The position numbers and the translations under genes were made by a program. From contig OY759215.1 in the NCBI GenBank assembly GCA_963662175.1, positions 31,932,066-31,996,065 on the forward strand: 64,000 bases of DNA, written 5' to 3'. The stretch's first letter is position 1. Each line of letters opens with the position of its first letter. Shown here piece by piece: positions 22,705 to 34,342 of the stretch. The DNA is from Aradus depressus (lineage: Eukaryota > Arthropoda > Insecta > Hemiptera > Aradidae). The notes beneath the pieces are model-generated. The model was not told where the DNA came from and ran no database searches. It was given only the letters and a program-made list of their open reading frames with translations.

Positions 22705-23844
22705 AAACATCCGCTTCTCCCACCTCTAGAAAAAACAGTGGTCAGAGCTCAGTGTGTCTTATCAATCGTGTATCTTATCCCAGACCATCAATTTGGCTTT
22801 CGACAAAGACATTCGACAATACACCAGTGCCATCGTTTGGTCGATTACATAGCCACCAGCTTTGAAAGAAAAGAGTTTTGCACAGGCGTATTTCTGGACA
22901 TTGAAAAAGCGTTTGATCGTGTCTGGCACCCAGGCCTGCTCTACACACTTAAATCTCACCTTCCTCACACATATTATTTAATACTTAAGTCATTCCTAGA
23001 AAACAGAAACTTTAGGGTATCTGAGGGATCTTCCTCATCACATTTTTTGGAGGTCAAAGCTGGAGTCCCCCAAGGAAGTTCCCTCAGTCCCCTACTCTTC
23101 TCAATCTACACAGCACACATTCCACAACACGACAACACACTACTCGCTACATACGCAGACGACACAGCCATTCTCTCAACACACTCAGACCCAACACAAG
23201 CAAGCTCACACTTACAGGAACATTTACACCAGCTAACAGATTGGGCCAACAAATGGAGACTAAAAATTAATAGAGACAAATCTCTGCAAACCACATTTAC
23301 CCTCAGACACAACACTTGTCCACCAGTATACATTAACAACCAGCCCATTCCTGCATCAGACACTGTCCGATATCTAGGACTTCATTTAGACAGACGTTTA
23401 ACTTGGACAACTCATATCAGACTGAAACGCACAGACCTCAAAAGACGATTTGGACAACTGAAATCAATCATCGGACGACGATCGACATTATCGCTTGAAA
23501 ACAAACTTCACATTTACAACACTATACTAAAACCCATCTGGACTTACGGAATCGAGATATGGGGATCAGCCAAAAAATCAAACATACAACGCCTTCAGTC
23601 ATTACAATCCATCATACTACGCCACAATGCCAATGCCCCATTTTACGTTTCCAACCTCACATTACATAATGACCTCAACATCCCATTTATACCTTCTGTT
23701 ATCAAGACACGATATCAAAATTTTCACGACAAACTCCATCATCACGCCAATCCACTTATTCTCCAATTATCCACGAACACTCTCCCCACAAACCCACCAA
23801 GACGTCTAAAGCGGGCATGGCAGAGGGACCTGCTCCAGGACTAG
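22705..23844 (+). pseudogene. Jockey-type LINE reverse transcriptase, 5' truncated but open
   Basis: The frame is uninterrupted from about 22705 to the TAG at 23842-23844. Reverse transcriptase blocks in order are IPDHQFGFRQRHST, GVFLDIEKAFDRVWHPGL (palm Asp), VKAGVPQGSSLSPLLF and YADD at 23152-23163 (catalytic Asp pair), then YLGLHLDRRLTW and YGIEIWGSA of the thumb. ORF1, the AP-like endonuclease and the start of RT are missing, so it cannot move on its own. The 3' UTR is short and ends in a (TAAA)n tail around 23945-23967. No frameshift in over 370 codons suggests a fairly recent insertion. Confidence 0.88.
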
Positions 23845-23967
23845 CCTGGACTCCTCTTCGGTCACGTACCTCAGCAGTACAGCGACACACTTGCCACAGC
23901 ACATCATCACGATCACTAGTGACAAATGTTGTCGTTGTGAATATGTAAATAAATAAATAAATAAATA
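23845..23967 (+). mobile_element. 3' UTR and (TAAA)n tail of the LINE
   Basis: About 100 nt after the stop, ending in repeated 'aaataaataaataaa'. A clear target duplication was not found. Confidence 0.7.
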
Positions 23968-24229
23968 CATACGAGAACCCATGTTAAATTCCATTTCAAA
24001 TTCAAATGCCGTGGGGCACGGGTTATTTAGAATATTTTTCGGTTTTTTTGTAGCCAAAATTTTTATTTCGTCTAGTTGTTCCAAACTAGGGGGTGCAAGT
24101 TTTTTTTTTTTTTAAATTGTCATTTTTGGACCACCCTAGTGTACATACATCATATTATGCAAAACTACTGTACATACATATGTATATGTACAATACAAAT
24201 GTATGTATTTACTTATTAGTTACCCAATT

Positions 24230-24560
24230 TGATAACCCCCTTCTTGAACTTTGTTTTGGGGAGTGGGAGACAATCTGTTTTTCTGCCAGACAGCCAGAGT
24301 CCAGCTGATCCCTGTTATGTGTCCAGTTCTTTGACCCCTTCTCTAATAAGGTAATTTTTACGTGTTATTTAAATATATTTTTATGTAATTGCATTGTTGT
24401 TTTTAACATTTAATATTAATGATTGACAAGAGCTGTGAATACTCGTAAATTCTAGACTAATTTGTTTTATGTATGTTCACCTGAAGATGTCAGTTTGACG
24501 AAACTAGTTGTGGTAAAAAATAAACTACGTTGGACTGATACATCTGTATTACTTATTTAA
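24230..24560 (+). mobile_element. Penelope-like element 3' end, family 1
   Basis: Forward partner of 172-500. CTGAAGA, a hairpin (GTCA..TGAC) and GAAAC appear around 24482-24507, then 'tagttgtggt' and 'ttggactgatacatct'. After GAAA, the short AC..GT pairing followed by A fits a minimal stem III and cleavage site of a hammerhead. Confidence 0.6.
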
Positions 24561-25196
24561 TTTACTTGTTAATAATTATTTAATTTACTTAGTTTTGTTC
24601 CTAAAGATTTATGCGCATAGTATGTACATATGTAATATGTAGGTACCTAATAAACATTGCTTTTCATATACATAAGTTTGTCAAGGTCCCAAAGTAGATC
24701 ACATTAAGCTGCGTTCACTGTATAAACAATACCAGATCTGGCATCAAATTTAACAAGTGAGGCGACGAGAGAAGAAGTGTTGTCACTAGTTGGCTTCCAT
24801 ACCTTTTAGAAAGAATAACAAGAGAGAGAAAAAAAAAAATGATAAGTGGATGTTATGAATGGAAGGAGTTGGCTAAAAGGAATGATAGATGAATGGTGAG
24901 GAAGTGTGGAGGAATCAATCAGATGGGATCAGGGGAGAGATCCATCCATCATCCACGTTATGTAGTCTCTCTCTCTCCATCACTCGTACACATTTCTTCA
25001 TCCACCCACTTCATCCTCATCTCTCTGTATCCTTTCTAGGCATACTAAGGAAATGGACGTGTACCGTAAGTCATTTTGAATATTCATATCATATACATCC
25101 ATGGTATATCCCAAAGGGACATCACACATGGAAACGTCACAATTAACTAACAACCGACGAGAGAAAAGGCGTGGTCATTATATATTTATATATATA
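24561..25196. other. no gene recognised
   Basis: AT-rich, with purine-rich tracts at 24810-24920 and a pyrimidine-rich tract at 24960-25040. No supported coding sequence. Confidence 0.5.
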
Positions 25197-25745
25197 AACC
25201 ATGCAGCGGATAGAATGGCAAGGGAAGCAGCAGCGCTGCCTGGAGAAGGAAGAATAATAACGACAATTCCGGACCTAAAGATCTGCCTACGTCACAAAAT
25301 AAAAGAGAGCTGGACCTTTTTGTGGACCAACATGGACCCAACAAATAAGCTTAGGTCCATCAAAGCAAATGTCGACAAATGGAAAAGCTCCGAAAGACAG
25401 AATAGACAGGAGGAGGTATGTTTGATGCGGCTCCGTGTAGGCCACACTCGCCTAACCCATGGCCACCTCATAACCAGGGCGATGGCCCCGGGCTGTGGCG
25501 GGTGCGGGGCCTGGCCTCTCACAGTGAGCCACATCCTGGAGGAATGCCCTGGATATGAGAATATACTAAAGACCAAGGGTTTGCATAAAAGGGACCTACA
25601 TGAGATGCTCGGAGACGACAACTCATCTATTGAAGCTGTCCTAAGCACAATGAAAACAACCCAACTCATAGACCTAATTTAATCGAGTTAAAGGCGTCAA
25701 AAATCTTTGTCATTGGACGCTGATAAATAAAACTATTCTATTCTA
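25197..25745 (+). pseudogene. LINE 3' end with RNase H C-terminus and zinc-knuckle-like tail
   Basis: The frame reads NHAADRMAREAA (last RNase H block with the catalytic Asp), then CLMRLRVGHTRLTHGHLI, the Cys-rich PGCGGCGAWPLTVSHIL block and EECPGYENI, ending at 25682. This is the C-terminus of RNase-H-bearing I/R1-type LINEs. The coding part upstream is lost; codons before 25197 in the same frame are unrelated. The 3' UTR is about 60 nt and ends in 'gataaataaaactattcta'. Confidence 0.85.
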
Positions 25746-25984
25746 TATATAAATCAATAATTTTTCAATTTTTTTCTTATAGGTCTTTTCTCCCAATTTA
25801 ATGATATTTCATTATTTATTTCTTCATCATAAATTTACATTAAACAGTTTCGGGCCTTGCCCATTATCAATGACTGAAAATAACAATTATGATATCATGT
25901 TAACATTAATAACAACTATCCTCCTATTTACAGGATTCATTATTAATTTTAACACCCCCTCTACGTTTGGGCTAAAACTCAATA

Positions 25985-26900
25985 TTTGACTTATGTAGTA
26001 CGTAGTGGCCTATGAATCATCATACTAAACTTTGTGTCGATTCATTCAATACACTAACAATTATTAAAGTTTTTGTCTTAAGCCTTCCTCAATCCCCCCT
26101 TTCCCTTTGGTCCATTTGGCTGAAATCGATGTGTTGTCCTTATAAGTAAATTTCCTGTTGATATATTCATTCTATCAGAATTTATCGTATTCACGCAACC
26201 AACAAATAGGAATTTTCACTTCCCCAATAATACGAAGTATTGGAGAAGTTATGTAACCGATCAAAAATATGATGCAAAATTTTCAACGGGAATTATATGT
26301 TTTCCGACCTTCTAGATTCCAAATATGAAAAAAAAATCTGTTTGTGGCTATGAACAAGAAACTCCAGATAGAATGAATATATCGACACGAAATTTTATAT
26401 ACAAACCCAGAACCCTCTAACGACGACACCAATTGTTTTTCAGCCAAATTGACCAAAGGAAAGCGAAGGATTAAGGAGCCTTAATATAAAAGGTTCAGCA
26501 GAATCGGCAGAAGAGAAGGGAGGATCAGAGGGGGGCTCAACTCATAATCCCCAATAACTGCCCTTGTAATGAATGTATCGAAACGTAATTTAATATGTGA
26601 ATTCAAAATCCCATAAGAACGACAATTTTCAGGGGAGGGGGCTCAATTAAAAAACCCTATTAACTGCAGATGTAATATAAAATTCATGAGGATTTAGGAG
26701 CCCCTATTGTCAACTATTAAATATTAGCCCAAACGGTCGACTGGTTTTGGAGAGGAAGCGAAAAGTTAATAGATTAATTCGTTCTGTGGAAATACATTGC
26801 CTGTGATTCTCCAACTTTTTTTTTTATACATGTAATTAGGGGTCGAAAAACTGAAATTTCGGGAAACTCAACATTGAATTTTTCTCCGAATACATCATTT
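25985..26900. repeat. Rep-A, forward then reverse copy
   Basis: A forward copy ends near 26240 ('acttccccaataatacgaag') and is immediately followed by a reverse copy starting 'ggagaagttatgtaaccga', giving terminus-to-terminus contact. Confidence 0.75.
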
Positions 26901-27239
26901 CCGTTATACTTCCAATGTCTGGGAAAATAATTTCTTCCTCGAAAACATTAAGGTTTCCCATTTCTTTAAGATAACAATTTCTTGCAAGAGATGTCTTTTT
27001 TCAATTCCTTGTTAAAATTGAAAACTCTCTCAGGTAAGTTTTTTTTCATTTATTTCTTTGAGAGGTGGCTTTGTTCTGACAATATTTCGAGGTTACTGAA
27101 TTGTGTACTGACAATGTCGTGAACTGGTACACTAGACGTACTCGTTTATGGAATAAAACGTTTGTTAAGTAACCTCGTCGTTCACCGTCTCTTCAAGAAG
27201 TCTGGAATCTTCTTGAAATACTGTCAGAACAGACACCTC
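26901..27239. other. no gene recognised
   Basis: Unassigned; no motif seen. Confidence 0.45.
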
Positions 27240-28190
27240 TCGAAGGAATACTTCCCCAGTAAGAATTAAGAAAATTGGGAAGTTTTCGCTCTGCCTCTAA
27301 AACCGGTCGACCATTTGGGCTAAAACTCAATATTTGACACATAGTCTCTTCTCTTCTACCGATATCGCGGAAAATTAATAGATGACATTTCACGTCGATA
27401 CATTCAGTTATTGGAATTTTTGAAGCTGAGCGCCCTGCTCCCTTTCGCCTGAATCCACTGAAAATTATTAGTTGTCGTCCTTGTAGAGGATTCAATTTAA
27501 ATATGAAAATTCGTGTCAGCGGCAGTTATTAGCGCCCCAACCCCCCTAATTTATATTCCTTTGGTCGATTTGGATTAAAATCAATATATGTTGCCTTTAT
27601 GTGGTTCTAAATACACATATAAAATTTCATGTCAATACATTTATTCCACTGGAGTTATTGCGTTCTTAGACATACAAAAACTTTTTTTTTTAATTAATAG
27701 GTATCGTCCTTACAGGGTTTTGAATTTACATATGAAATTTGGTCTCAGTACATTCAAAACAACGGCATTTATTAGAGTTATTGTGTTCAGACTCTCCCCT
27801 AAACCCCGCCCCCCCCTCCCTTTGGCCGATTTGGCTGAAAGTCAATAGGTGTCGTTGTTAGAGATTTTTGGATTCACATATAAAATTTCGTGTTGATACA
27901 TTAATTCTATAGGGAGTTATCGTTTTCACAGACACACCCCATATATATTTTTCCCTCATTTTCGGAATCAGGAGGTCGGAAAAATTGAAATTCCGTTAAA
28001 AATTCCGCATCGAATTTTTGACCGATTACATAACTTGTATTCAGAACCCACTAAGAAGTGGGGAAGGCTGAACACAGAAATCTGACGATGTAATGAATAT
28101 ATCAACAAAAAACTTACTAAGAGGATTCAACAAAATTTTAGCCCAAATGGTCGATTGGCTTTGAAGGGAGAGCGAAAACATAATCGAAAT
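27240..28190. repeat. long Rep-A copy with four or more modules
   Basis: The 'tttc.tgtcgatacattc' core recurs at about 27390, 27510, 27630, 27740 and 27885, so modules are about 115-135 bp. It ends with 'gaccgattacataactt' and a reverse piece from about 28030. Confidence 0.75.
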
Positions 28191-28799
28191 CTCCTTACTC
28201 GACCCAAAAGTTTATGTTTATTGAGTTACATCGGAAACCGTTTAGAAGTCTGAAAATATGTATTTACTGTCACAAAAATGTATCAAATGAATCGATTAGA
28301 CGTGATGGCAAGACCTTTACAACAGACGAATATACCGATAAATTATAGCCATCAGTAATTTTTTTGGTATAAATTAACTTTAAAATTGAAAATTTCATGC
28401 GAATTTGAGATACTAAATAAAAATAATAATTAAATAATTATTGATGAAAAAATTGTATCTTACCACATAATGCTGGAGAAAATTTCCACCCGAGAGGGAA
28501 GACAATTAAAAAATATTAATATTTACTATAAAAATTTCACAACACCTCTTAACCAAGGAACCGGTACCTCATTGAAGGGAAGACTGAATCGACTGACAAA
28601 TGACAAGATAGGGAGAGCTCCTAGCGGGAAAGGGAGCAGTTACAATGACAGTTGTAGTTGGAGCAACTGCCGCAAGGTGAAGCAGAGCTCAGAGGTACAG
28701 TCGGTCGTCAACAGAATGCGGGAGACTCCTGAGAACTGGAGAACAACCCAGAAGAGAGGGAAATTTCAATAATGCCATATGGAATACAGATAATGGAAA
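28191..28799. other. no gene recognised; one composition-neutral ORF
   Basis: A 100-codon frame at 28470-28772 is Lys/Arg/Ser/Thr-rich. No family is recognised and there is no clear splice context. Confidence 0.35.
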
Positions 28800-29110
28800 A
28801 TAGAGAAGTTTTCGCTCTCCCTCCGAACCAAACGACTATATGAGTTAATTGACAATAGTTCTGAATCCTCATACTAAATTTTGCAATTCATTGCATCGGC
28901 AGTTACTAAGGGTTCATCCTTCCCTTCAGCCGATTTAAGCTGAGCAACAGGTGTCGTCATAATGGGGATTTTAATTTAAATATAAAATTTTATGTCGATA
29001 CATTACATCGGCAGTTATTATAGTTTTTGTGTCAAGCCTCCCTTTGGCCCATTTGGCTGAAAATTATTAGGTGCCGTCCCTATCCGGTTTCGCATTTATA
29101 TATGACGTGA
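28800..29110 (+). repeat. Rep-A copy
   Basis: Forward copy from 'gttttcgctctccctccga' to 'ttggctgaaaattattagg'. Confidence 0.65.
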
Positions 29111-29350
29111 CATCATAAATGACATTTTTGAAAATTTTTCGTTGAGTGCATAATTGGGTACAAAAATGATAGTTCTGTTCAGGAAAAAAGTTGTACAAGT
29201 AAAATCCTAGCCAGTGCTGAGATCTAATGGCAAATCACTTATACCATTTTGGTGACATGAACAAGTTCTTAAACATATGAATAGTGACGTTGGAATTAAG
29301 ATTTTTATTAAATTTTATGTAGATGTTTGCTAGCTACTGTAGAATTCAAA

Positions 29351-29404
29351 ATTCTGGGGGTATTGAGGGTCAGTCAATTGACTGACCCTCAATACCCCCA
29401 GAAT
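29351..29404. repeat. 54-bp perfect palindrome without spacer
   Basis: Two 27-nt arms centred between 29377 and 29378 (core tcaattga; arms contain 'ctgggggtattgagggtcag') are exact reverse complements. Confidence 0.95.
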
Positions 29405-29749
29405 ATTAAATTTTATGGTTTGCTAACACCAAATTTCAACATAAAAGCAGAAGACAAAATATTTCCGGTTTCGATAAACTATAGATCTGACCAAAACATT
29501 ACTTTATTATATCGACATGATTAACTTTATTATACACTACATTTTTACAGATCACCCCCTCCCTTCTCCCTTCCTCATTCCCCTATCAAAGTCACCCCCA
29601 TCTCAAACTGGAGTTACTGAATACATGAATGTCATTTTTGTATTCGTAAGGGAATATAGTAGGCAATATTTAGGACTGCTATAGTGGAGTGAGTCTCATA
29701 TCAGATTCAAAACATGATTTCAAAACTTTATATATTTATTTATTCATAT
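29405..29749. other. no gene recognised
   Basis: A pyrimidine-rich patch at 29555-29590; nothing assignable. Confidence 0.45.
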
Positions 29750-30255
29750 TTTTATTTTGTGCGTGTTTGTGTAAATATGCCGTTTCTTAAGTATCCGATA
29801 CTAAACATAAAAACTTGTGGCACTGATTCCTTATATTTTTTTCTAAATAAACGCTTTAATAGAGCATTGTCAGTAGTTGGGCTTCGTGGCCTACGAACAT
29901 TTAACAAAAACCCGCGTATATTAATGACCTAATCAAAATCTTAAAAATAAAAGTTTTAGAAAAAACTCAAATGCGTGATGGAATTCACAATTTTTTGGAA
30001 GGTCGCAGAAAACCGCCACAAAATGTCGTTTCGAAACACATTTTTTTTTAAACATTTGCTTAATTTACGAGAAAATTGTTACAACTATCGAAAAACTGAA
30101 CCTCACCAAAAATGTTCCTTATTTATTATACAATGTTATAGCGCCCCGAAGAATGTTATGAATGTCCTGTAGGAAATAGTAGGTAATTCTTTTTGTGCAT
30201 GTTTGTGTAAATATGACGTTTCTTAAGTATCAGAAACTAAACACAAAAAAAGGAA
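29750..30255. repeat. direct repeat pair
   Basis: A block of about 55 nt at 29757 recurs at 30192 ('gtttgtgtaaatatg.cgtt', 'tcttaagtatc.ga.actaa'). Nothing functional is recognised between. Confidence 0.6.
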
Positions 30256-30387
30256 TTTGGATATATCTGGGGCATTATCTCATAACGATTTTCTTGAACG
30301 TTTTACTGAGGATGCAGGGCAAGAGGGGGTCCCTATTGAAGTGTTTGATTGAGTATAAAACATTTATAAACAGAAGTTATTTATTGT

Positions 30388-30676
30388 GATGCTCGGGCTT
30401 CAACTACGAGGTCCATCGCCTACTATCAGAGCGCTCTTTTGTCGCTCTTGTGGACATACGGTGGGAGTCATAAATTTTGCCCAACCAGGTTTAGTTACCT
30501 AAGACAGGGGTCTTTAATGACTACCTGACTTCGCACAGGCACTGGACCATCATATAACATCCCATCCGAAGGACGGCGTGCTTCCAGATAAAATAAACTA
30601 TGGGCCTCAGCTGGGTTTTGAATCCGCGATCTTGAGCTCAGTAGGCTAGTACGCTACCTCTGGGCTACCGACGCCC
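30388..30676 (-). mobile_element. tRNA-derived SINE copy, diverged
   Basis: All blocks are present from 'gctcgggcttcaactacgag' to 'gggctaccgacgccct'. A second small tail fragment follows at about 30770-30815. Confidence 0.8.
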
Positions 30677-30844
30677 TGGTACTTTTATAAACAGAAAGAC
30701 ATTTTAGGTTTGATTCCCATGACGACGTATTTTTATAGCAGTGTGCCCACTGTGTTGGAGGTGGCGCTTTGATCCTTGCCAGGAAAGAGTCCAGCTCATG
30801 TCCACCGGAGTGAGGAAGGACAAATCTGTTAACCTTCCGTCAGA

Positions 30845-31010
30845 CGCGGTCCTTAGAATCTCAAACTAAGATATCTAAGATGCTCGTTTCGATTCACCTA
30901 ACAAAATTATAATTTTCCTGTAAAACTTAAATGTAACAAATAAAATTACTTTCACATTTTTATTCATAAACCTAACAAAACACTATGTAATATACAATGT
31001 TTGTTGGAAA
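30845..31010 (-). mobile_element. Penelope-like 3' end, family 2
   Basis: Inverted partner of 1780-1960. Confidence 0.45.
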
Positions 31011-31190
31011 TCCTCAGTTCAACTCAAAATCCTAAAAAACCGCCGATGTAATGAATGTAACGACACAAAATTTAGAAGTGAATTATTGATTTTTTCAGAG
31101 TCGATTGGTTTTGAAGGAAGAACGTAACCTTAGTTGATTCATTCATGCTAGAGAATTATGCTGCCGGTAAATTACCGACATTTTTAGCAT
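31011..31190 (-). repeat. Rep-A copy
   Basis: 'cgccgatgtaatgaatgtaa', then 'gattggttttgaaggaag'. Confidence 0.6.
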
Positions 31191-31840
31191 GCTGCGTATA
31201 AATTTGCTATTTTACTGGCCATCCATAAGGAAGAAAAAATAAAAATAATGTTGAATATGGTTGGTTTGTATCATTACCAGAATTACACAAGATGAATTCC
31301 CGTCATGTTTGAATATGTACCAAAATAATTAATTAGCCGCCAAATTTTTAGTATCAGTATTTTCAATTAACATTCTATTGAATTTATAACTATAGAAATG
31401 TATTTTTCATTTTTTGAGGCGCTATATCTTCGTTCGTACTCGTCCTATCTCAAATCGAAGGATTTTATCTATTGTAACTTTAATAAGAAACATTTTTGAA
31501 AAGAATAATTTTTTCGATAAGACTAACCATTTTCACATAAATTGAGGAAACGCCTAAAAATATGTGTTCACGCCTCCTTCTCAAATAAATTTCTTGCTCA
31601 CTTCAAACTAGCAATATTGAGGATAACAATAAGAAAGTCAGAAGAAAGTTATGGCACTAGCGGGGTTCTTTGTTTCATTATAGGTTCAACGCAATTCTGA
31701 GAATGCCCTACACTACCTAATCAATTCCAAAATTATTTTTATCAACAAATTTCTGCAGGGGGAGCGTCTTCTAAGGAATAGCATCAGGGCCCTCAAAAAT
31801 TTAGATCCACCACTGGTGAGGAATATCTTAATTACAAGAT
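31191..31840. other. no gene recognised
   Basis: AT-rich; no feature supported. Confidence 0.5.
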
Positions 31841-31844
31841 TTTA

Positions 31845-32200
31845 TTTAGCTTGCTTTGTTGTCTGTCTGCAACACATCTTGCAAGTCGATTTTAACGCCT
31901 TTCCAATTAACCGATTGACATGAAATTTAGTACAATCACATAACTCTAGTGACAATATATGCTTCAGGTGTTAATTGCGAAAAATTAAAGATGGCGACTG
32001 CAATATGGCGGATAGGTGTTAGAAAAAATGATCGAATTACATTGAAAATGAATATGCAGTGGTGTTACAGAGTGCGGAAGTAATATGGCGGTTGAGTATT
32101 CGGAAAAATGATCACTGGTGACAATATGTGCTTCCGGTGTAAATTCCGAAAAAAATGCAATATGGCGGATAGGAAATAACTATTAAAATTTTTTAGTAAA
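31845..32200. repeat. element with repeated ATGGCGG blocks
   Basis: 'gcaatatggcggatagg' occurs at about 32008 and 32158, 'taatatggcggttga' at about 32082, and 'gtgacaatat.tgcttc.ggtg' twice. A tandemly arranged repeat or decayed element of unknown class. Confidence 0.5.
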
Positions 32201-32331
32201 GCAGGTTGTGAATTAACGTACTTACCCGGCAATTATCAATACTTACGGCATTCATTACAATACAATTTACAGAAGTTTACAATAATGATGAATAATCTAT
32301 AATAAAACAAAATAAGTAAATACTAATAAGT

Positions 32332-32910
32332 AAAAAATAAAAATAAATAAAAAAACTTTTTGAAAAACAAGCTTTTATTTGAATGAACTAAAAAGGAATA
32401 AATAAGTAATTAATTTTGTTACATCTGATATGCTAGGTACTTATAAAGTTGAATCTGTAGATATTTATATCCGACGGAGGCCCTCAGTTTATTTCATTTG
32501 GGAGGTAAAATAAACTTAAGCACGCCGTCCTTCGGATGGGACGTTAAACGATGGTCCACAATGTCAGGTACTAGTTAAAGACCCCTGCCCTAGGTGAATA
32601 AAAATTTAATGTAGACAAAATTTAGGACTCCCATAGTCATGTCCACCAGAGTGACGAAAGAGCGCTCTGGTAGTAGGCCTCATCCGGAGGTGAGTTTTAT
32701 TTCGTAGACTCCCTCCCGGGGCCATGGATGTCGTAAAATACTAGATAATACATTGGACATGGCTAATATGTACATAAGGCCAAAAAAAAAAAAACTTTAT
32801 AAGCACGTGTCATATCATAGTAACAAAATTAATTACTTATTTATTCCTTTTTAGTTCATTCAAATAAAAGCTCGTTTTTTAAAAAAGTTATTTTATTTAT
32901 TTTTATTTTT
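32332..32910. mobile_element. element with approximately 120-bp terminal inverted repeats
   Basis: 32332-32452 and 32791-32910 are inverted copies with few mismatches (shared 'gaatgaactaaaaaggaata', 'gtaattaattttgttac' and 'cttataaagtt'). The interior is mostly a SINE fragment. Class unknown; the AT-rich flanks hide any target duplication. Confidence 0.65.
32470..32684 (+). mobile_element. SINE copy, tRNA head missing
   Basis: Starts at 'cgacggaggccctcagttta' and runs to 'gctctggtagtaggcctcat'. It lies between the inverted arms. Confidence 0.85.
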
Positions 32911-32943
32911 TATAAATCTACAAGAAGAAAGTATAAAACAAAT

Positions 32944-33150
32944 AAAAACAAAGAACTAGATTAACTTTAATATTGTCCAATTCCACAAAAATTTATACAT
33001 AAAGTGTACCGGTTTCGGTTAGCGCCTTTGTCAGCACAAATTTCAAAATGAACAAATTTGTGTTGACGTAAGCCGAAACAGGAATATTTTATGTATAAAT
33101 TTTTGTGGAATTTGACAATATAAAAGTTAATCAAGTTCTTTGTTTTTATT
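32944..33150. mobile_element. Penelope-like inverted pair, family 3
   Basis: Arms of about 90 nt face each other around 'aaatttcaaaatgaacaaattt'. Each arm runs from 'gaact' through 'ccacaaaaatttatacata' to the GAAAC-containing core (gccgaaac and gaaaccggta on opposite strands). A CTGA, hairpin and GAAAC order is visible but G8 of the hammerhead core is lost. Confidence 0.5.
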
Positions 33151-34189
33151 TATTTTATTAGCTTTCCACTTTATGGACACAGATCGCAGAAATGTATTCG
33201 GACAAAGATTGTATATATATACATATACCTGTAGGTTGCCATTCTTATAAATATTAATGGCCTAAGTATAGAAATAGAAAGTAATTGCATTCTCACGATG
33301 CCCGGCTCCAAAATTAATTTTCTCTGCCCACTGACCTCAAAGAACAAATACTGACAGATTTGAAACGAATGTTTCGTAAGCAAATAAAAATAATAATTAA
33401 TTATAACAACTGCAATAGGGAGCAAAGGTAAAAGATCGAGTGCATACACAGGAGGGGGGAGGGTATGCAGAGAGGGGTAGCGGCTGAAACTCGTGGGAAA
33501 GAGGGTGGAAGTGAAGTCTCAGGCAGGCGGGCGCGCGACCGGCACGCGACCCTCCCCGACGCGTAATTAAGTCGGAAAACAGCGCATGGGAAAACATTAT
33601 CGAATTATATTTACTATATGGGACTTGTGGGAAATCCAAAATCCACTAGGCCGATTAGAGTGAACCAAAATGGTCAATAGAAGCAGCTGGTTGGAGACTG
33701 CCACAGTCCCTCACTCAGAGGTCTATATCAGCATAGTCAAATCAAGTTAGTATATCAACTTGATTGGGTCTTATGAGTGATCAACATTTATATTGATATT
33801 CATAACAGTCTTGGGAGGGGTCAAACTCTGCATGAAAAGCAACTCATATTGTAGAGTGACGGAACTCATATTGAAGACACACACACGGTCAGGCCATTTG
33901 CGTTTGACAACAAACAAGATCTGGGGTATTCCATGGTGTCATGGCTCCCATGATGTGCTGAGACCGTTCGGAAAGTTTGCTGTTGTCCTTGCTCCGTGTT
34001 GTTCTCTCAAGGATATGTCTACGTAAGTAGCATCTGTCTTTTAAGTATGATCCCGAAGTCCCGTCCATATCAAGGTCAACGGGAGACCACCTGCTCCAGC
34101 CCTCCTGGCTCTCACATTACGATTTGGACAACTCCTTCGGCAACCCTCGTCGTCAGGATACTCTGATGAAGAATTACTAAGGTAAAGGA
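33151..34189. other. no gene recognised; GC-rich patch
   Basis: 33460-33580 is conspicuously GC- and CpG-rich and contains 'cgtgggaa', a match to the Su(H) consensus. A frame at 33793-34023 ends in 'ctacgtaagt', a good donor, but the protein is unrecognised and no partner exon was found. Confidence 0.35.
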
Positions 34190-34342
34190 TAGATTCATGA
34201 AAAACTTTTGAAAGTTACGCAATCAGACAAAAAAAAGTAGTCGCCGGTGAATCATCGACGTGTTCTTCTCCTACACGAATTAATCTATAAGGCTTTCGGT
34301 CTCCCTCCAAGACCAATCGACTAGTTGACTTACTTACGAAGG
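34190..34342 (+). repeat. Rep-A copy, left part
   Basis: Forward Rep-A ('gtagtcgccggtgaatcatc') interrupted by the mariner that follows; it resumes at 35171. Confidence 0.65.

Noticed and set aside
25292..25669. Minus-strand frame of 125 codons
   Set aside because: Antisense of the LINE RNase H C-terminus.
33793..34026. Possible coding exon ending at a consensus donor
   Set aside because: No recognisable protein, no acceptor or partner exon, and it is flanked by repeats; kept only as a remark.
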